Source: Marinospirillum sp. (GTDB taxonomy: Bacteria > Pseudomonadota > Gammaproteobacteria > Pseudomonadales > Halomonadaceae). Taken from it: a DNA stretch of 17,100 bases. Location: assembly GCF_014859565.1 (NCBI RefSeq), contig NZ_JACUUA010000063.1:1-17100 (forward strand), read 5' to 3'. The position numbers were made by a program, and so were the translations under genes. The notes beneath the pieces were generated by a model, which was not told the origin of the DNA, made no database searches, and saw only the letters and a list, made by a program, of their open reading frames with translations. Below, piece by piece: positions 15,233-17,100 of the stretch (position 1 is the stretch's first letter; each line of letters starts with the position of its first letter).

Positions 15233-17100
15233 GTGAGTGAGCTAGACCAGAAAATCAACACCCATTTCCCAGGGATGGTGGTTCGTAAAGACCTGGTAAA
15301 GATGGTCAAGGGTAACGCCATCGTTCCTTCTTATGTGCTGGAATACCTGCTGGGGCAGTATTGTGCCACTAATGATGAGCCGACCATCCAGACAGGTATC
15401 GAAACGGTCAAGGAAATTCTTGCCAAGCATTATGTGCACCGAAATGAAGCGGGATTAGTTCGCTCAAATATTAAAGAAAAAGGACGTTACAAAGTCATCG
15501 ATAAAGTAACCGTCTCGCTGAACGACTCGCGTGATGTTTATGAGGGGGAGTTTGAGAATCTGGGTATCAAGAAGGTATTAGTTGATTCCGGCACCATCAA
15601 AAAGCATCCTCGGTTGCTGGTTGGTGGTGTCTGGTGTATTTGCGATATCGAATACGACTTCACGGAAGAGGGTCAGTCGACACCTTGGATTTTGGGTTCA
15701 CTAAAACCGATTCAACTTTCTAGCCTTGATTACGATGCCTATATCGAAGGACGCAAGAAGTTCACCACAGAGGAGTGGATGGATTTATTGATGCAAAGCA
15801 TTGGGCTGAACCCTGATGCCTTTGGGCGCAGAAGCAAGCTAACCCAGTTGGTGCGCTTGATCCCGTTCTGCGAGCGCAATTACAACCTGATGGAACTTGG
15901 CCCTAAAGGAACCGGTAAATCGCATGTCTATTCCGAGTTTTCTCCTCATGGAACTTTGGTGTCCGGTGGTGAGGCAACCTTGGCTAAGCTTTTCATAAAC
16001 AATACAACTGGAAAGATAGGCTTAGTAGGCTATTGGGATGTAGTCGCCATGGACGAATTTGCTGGCAGTAGCAAGAAGCCAGATATCAAGCTTATTGATA
16101 CTTTGAAGAACTACATGGCCAACAAATCGTTCAACCGTGGCACGGGGCCGCAGGGGGCTGAGGCTTCAATGGTGTTTATCGGCAATACTTCACAGAATGT
16201 GCCCTACATGCTGAAGCATGGGCATCTGTTCATGGATTTACCAGAAACCTATCGCAATGCTGATGGTCAGGCGATTCTGGATCGTCTTCACTGGTTTTTG
16301 CCTGGCTGGGAAATGGAGAATCTACGCAATCAGATGTTCTCATTCGGGTTTGGTTTTGTTGTGGACTACCTGGCTGAGGTGCTGCGCTTCCTTCGTAGTG
16401 ATGATTTTTCTGCGCGTTACCAGGGGAAATGGACGTTATCTCACGACCTTTCCACCCGCGACAGGGATGCTATAAACAAAACCTTCTCCGGTTTGATGAA
16501 GATCTTGTTTCCTCATGGTCAAGCTTCCGACAGTGAAATGGAAGAGCTTCTTCGTTTTGCCATAGAAGGACGTAAACGGGTTAAAGACCAGTTGATGCGT
16601 ATTGATAGCACCTATGCTCAGGTCAATTTTACTTACACAGACTCCTCCGGAAGCACAAAAAAAGTCACTACCCTTGAAGAGGAGATGTTTCCCGATGATT
16701 ATTATCGAGCGGTTAACGACAGAGTGGTTAGGGATAAAGTAAAAGATCAACACTCTGATTTGATAGCAACAAGCAAGACCTTGATGCTTCATCAAGCGCT
16801 GTCAGATGCAGAACCAAAGCCTAGGGAGCAACATCTGACCTTTCAGGAAAATCAAAAAGGCGTTTCTTTTGACGCTCTGTTTGGCTGCTATTTCAAAGGT
16901 GTCTCTAGCATAATCATCACCGATCCTTATATCCGGCTGTTTTATCAGATACGAAACCTGATGGAATTGCTGGAAACCCTAGTCAGGTACAAGTCGCCCG
17001 ATAATGAAGTTAAAGTGCATCTTGTTACAACAGAAGACGAGTTTAAAGGCGAGCAGCAAAAGGAAAACCTTGAAAAAATTAGAGCCTCTGCCAGCACAGT
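15233..17100 (+). CDS. brxL: BREX AAA+ protein BrxL, partial, with MIT_C-like C-terminus
   Basis: BrxL is the AAA+ DNA-binding ring ATPase of type 1 BREX, usually fused to a Lon-protease-like C-terminal domain. The GTG start at 15233 opens 622 codons to the right edge with no stop. The N-terminal region (FPGMVVRKDLVK, VPSYVLEYLLGQYC) and AAA+ core are canonical: Walker A GPKGTGKS at residues 223-230, Walker B VVAMDEFAG with D274-E275, a sensor-like MVFIGN strand, and RLHWFLPGWE with an arginine-finger-like R. After about residue 470 the sequence no longer resembles the Lon-type BrxL proteins I know. From about residue 540 it reads FGCYFKGVSSIIITDPYIRL (D564-R568), then QIRNLMELLETL and VHLVTTEDEF, which match the MITD1 C-terminal (MIT_C, phospholipase D-like) domain. 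No PKDGPSAG-type Lon active-site motif appears before the edge. The 3' end lies beyond 17100. Confidence 0.9.
   Translation, partial: MSELDQKINTHFPGMVVRKDLVKMVKGNAIVPSYVLEYLLGQYCATNDEPTIQTGIETVKEILAKHYVHRNEAGLVRSNIKEKGRYKVIDKVTVSLNDSRDVYEGEFENLGIKKVLVDSGTIKKHPRLLVGGVWCICDIEYDFTEEGQSTPWILGSLKPIQLSSLDYDAYIEGRKKFTTEEWMDLLMQSIGLNPDAFGRRSKLTQLVRLIPFCERNYNLMELGPKGTGKSHVYSEFSPHGTLVSGGEATLAKLFINNTTGKIGLVGYWDVVAMDEFAGSSKKPDIKLIDTLKNYMANKSFNRGTGPQGAEASMVFIGNTSQNVPYMLKHGHLFMDLPETYRNADGQAILDRLHWFLPGWEMENLRNQMFSFGFGFVVDYLAEVLRFLRSDDFSARYQGKWTLSHDLSTRDRDAINKTFSGLMKILFPHGQASDSEMEELLRFAIEGRKRVKDQLMRIDSTYAQVNFTYTDSSGSTKKVTTLEEEMFPDDYYRAVNDRVVRDKVKDQHSDLIATSKTLMLHQALSDAEPKPREQHLTFQENQKGVSFDALFGCYFKGVSSIIITDPYIRLFYQIRNLMELLETLVRYKSPDNEVKVHLVTTEDEFKGEQQKENLEKIRASAST

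Noticed and set aside
1..17100. CRISPR array, tRNA, rRNA or insertion sequence
   Set aside because: No regularly spaced repeats, cloverleaf-like segments, transposase or terminal repeats were seen on reading both strands.

Overview
This window is the front 17 kb of a type 1 BREX (bacteriophage exclusion) defence locus, placed directly after the 3' end of a chromosomal fatty-acid metabolism gene. Base composition averages roughly 50% G+C by eye. The protein sequences, ATG/GTG/TTG starts and purine-rich ribosome binding sites suggest a proteobacterium, most likely a gammaproteobacterium. Nothing here fixes the genus.

Layout: bases 1-218 are the last 71 codons of an enoyl-CoA hydratase/isomerase. 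Bases 219-463 are non-coding and hold a 10-bp inverted repeat, a weak sigma70-like promoter candidate and an imperfect dyad just ahead of brxA. No regulator gene (brxR or other) lies between the hydratase and brxA. From 464 onward every gene is on the + strand and tightly packed: brxA, brxB, brxC, an AAA/ABC-type ATPase, a small PD-(D/E)XK nuclease-like protein, pglX, a YhcG/DUF1016-type PD-(D/E)XK protein, a Shedu (SduA/DUF4263) nuclease, pglZ and brxL. brxL runs off the right edge. Five junctions are 4-base start/stop overlaps (brxA-brxB, brxC-ATPase, ATPase-nuclease, YhcG-Shedu, Shedu-pglZ) and the other gaps are at most 29 bases, so the set looks like one operon.

How the genes work together: PglX is the adenine methyltransferase that marks self DNA. 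BrxC, PglZ, BrxB, BrxA and BrxL form the rest of the BREX machinery, which methylates the host and blocks phage DNA replication. Four extra genes, in two pairs, are inserted at two places. The ATPase + nuclease pair sits between brxC and pglX, the slot where the PARIS system (ariA-ariB) sits in some Salmonella BREX loci. The YhcG-like + Shedu pair sits between pglX and pglZ. Three of the four extras carry a visible D...ExK nuclease motif, so a methylation-based exclusion system has been loaded with effector nucleases.

Most interesting points: (1) an apparently uncharacterised ATPase/PD-(D/E)XK pair inside BREX; (2) a BrxL whose C-terminal region lacks visible Lon-protease features and instead matches the MITD1 C-terminal (MIT_C, phospholipase D-like) domain; (3) a perfect 17-bp palindrome with a 3-base loop inside the YhcG-like coding sequence; (4) a sharp drop in G+C within the presumed target-recognition half of pglX, suggesting a specificity swap.
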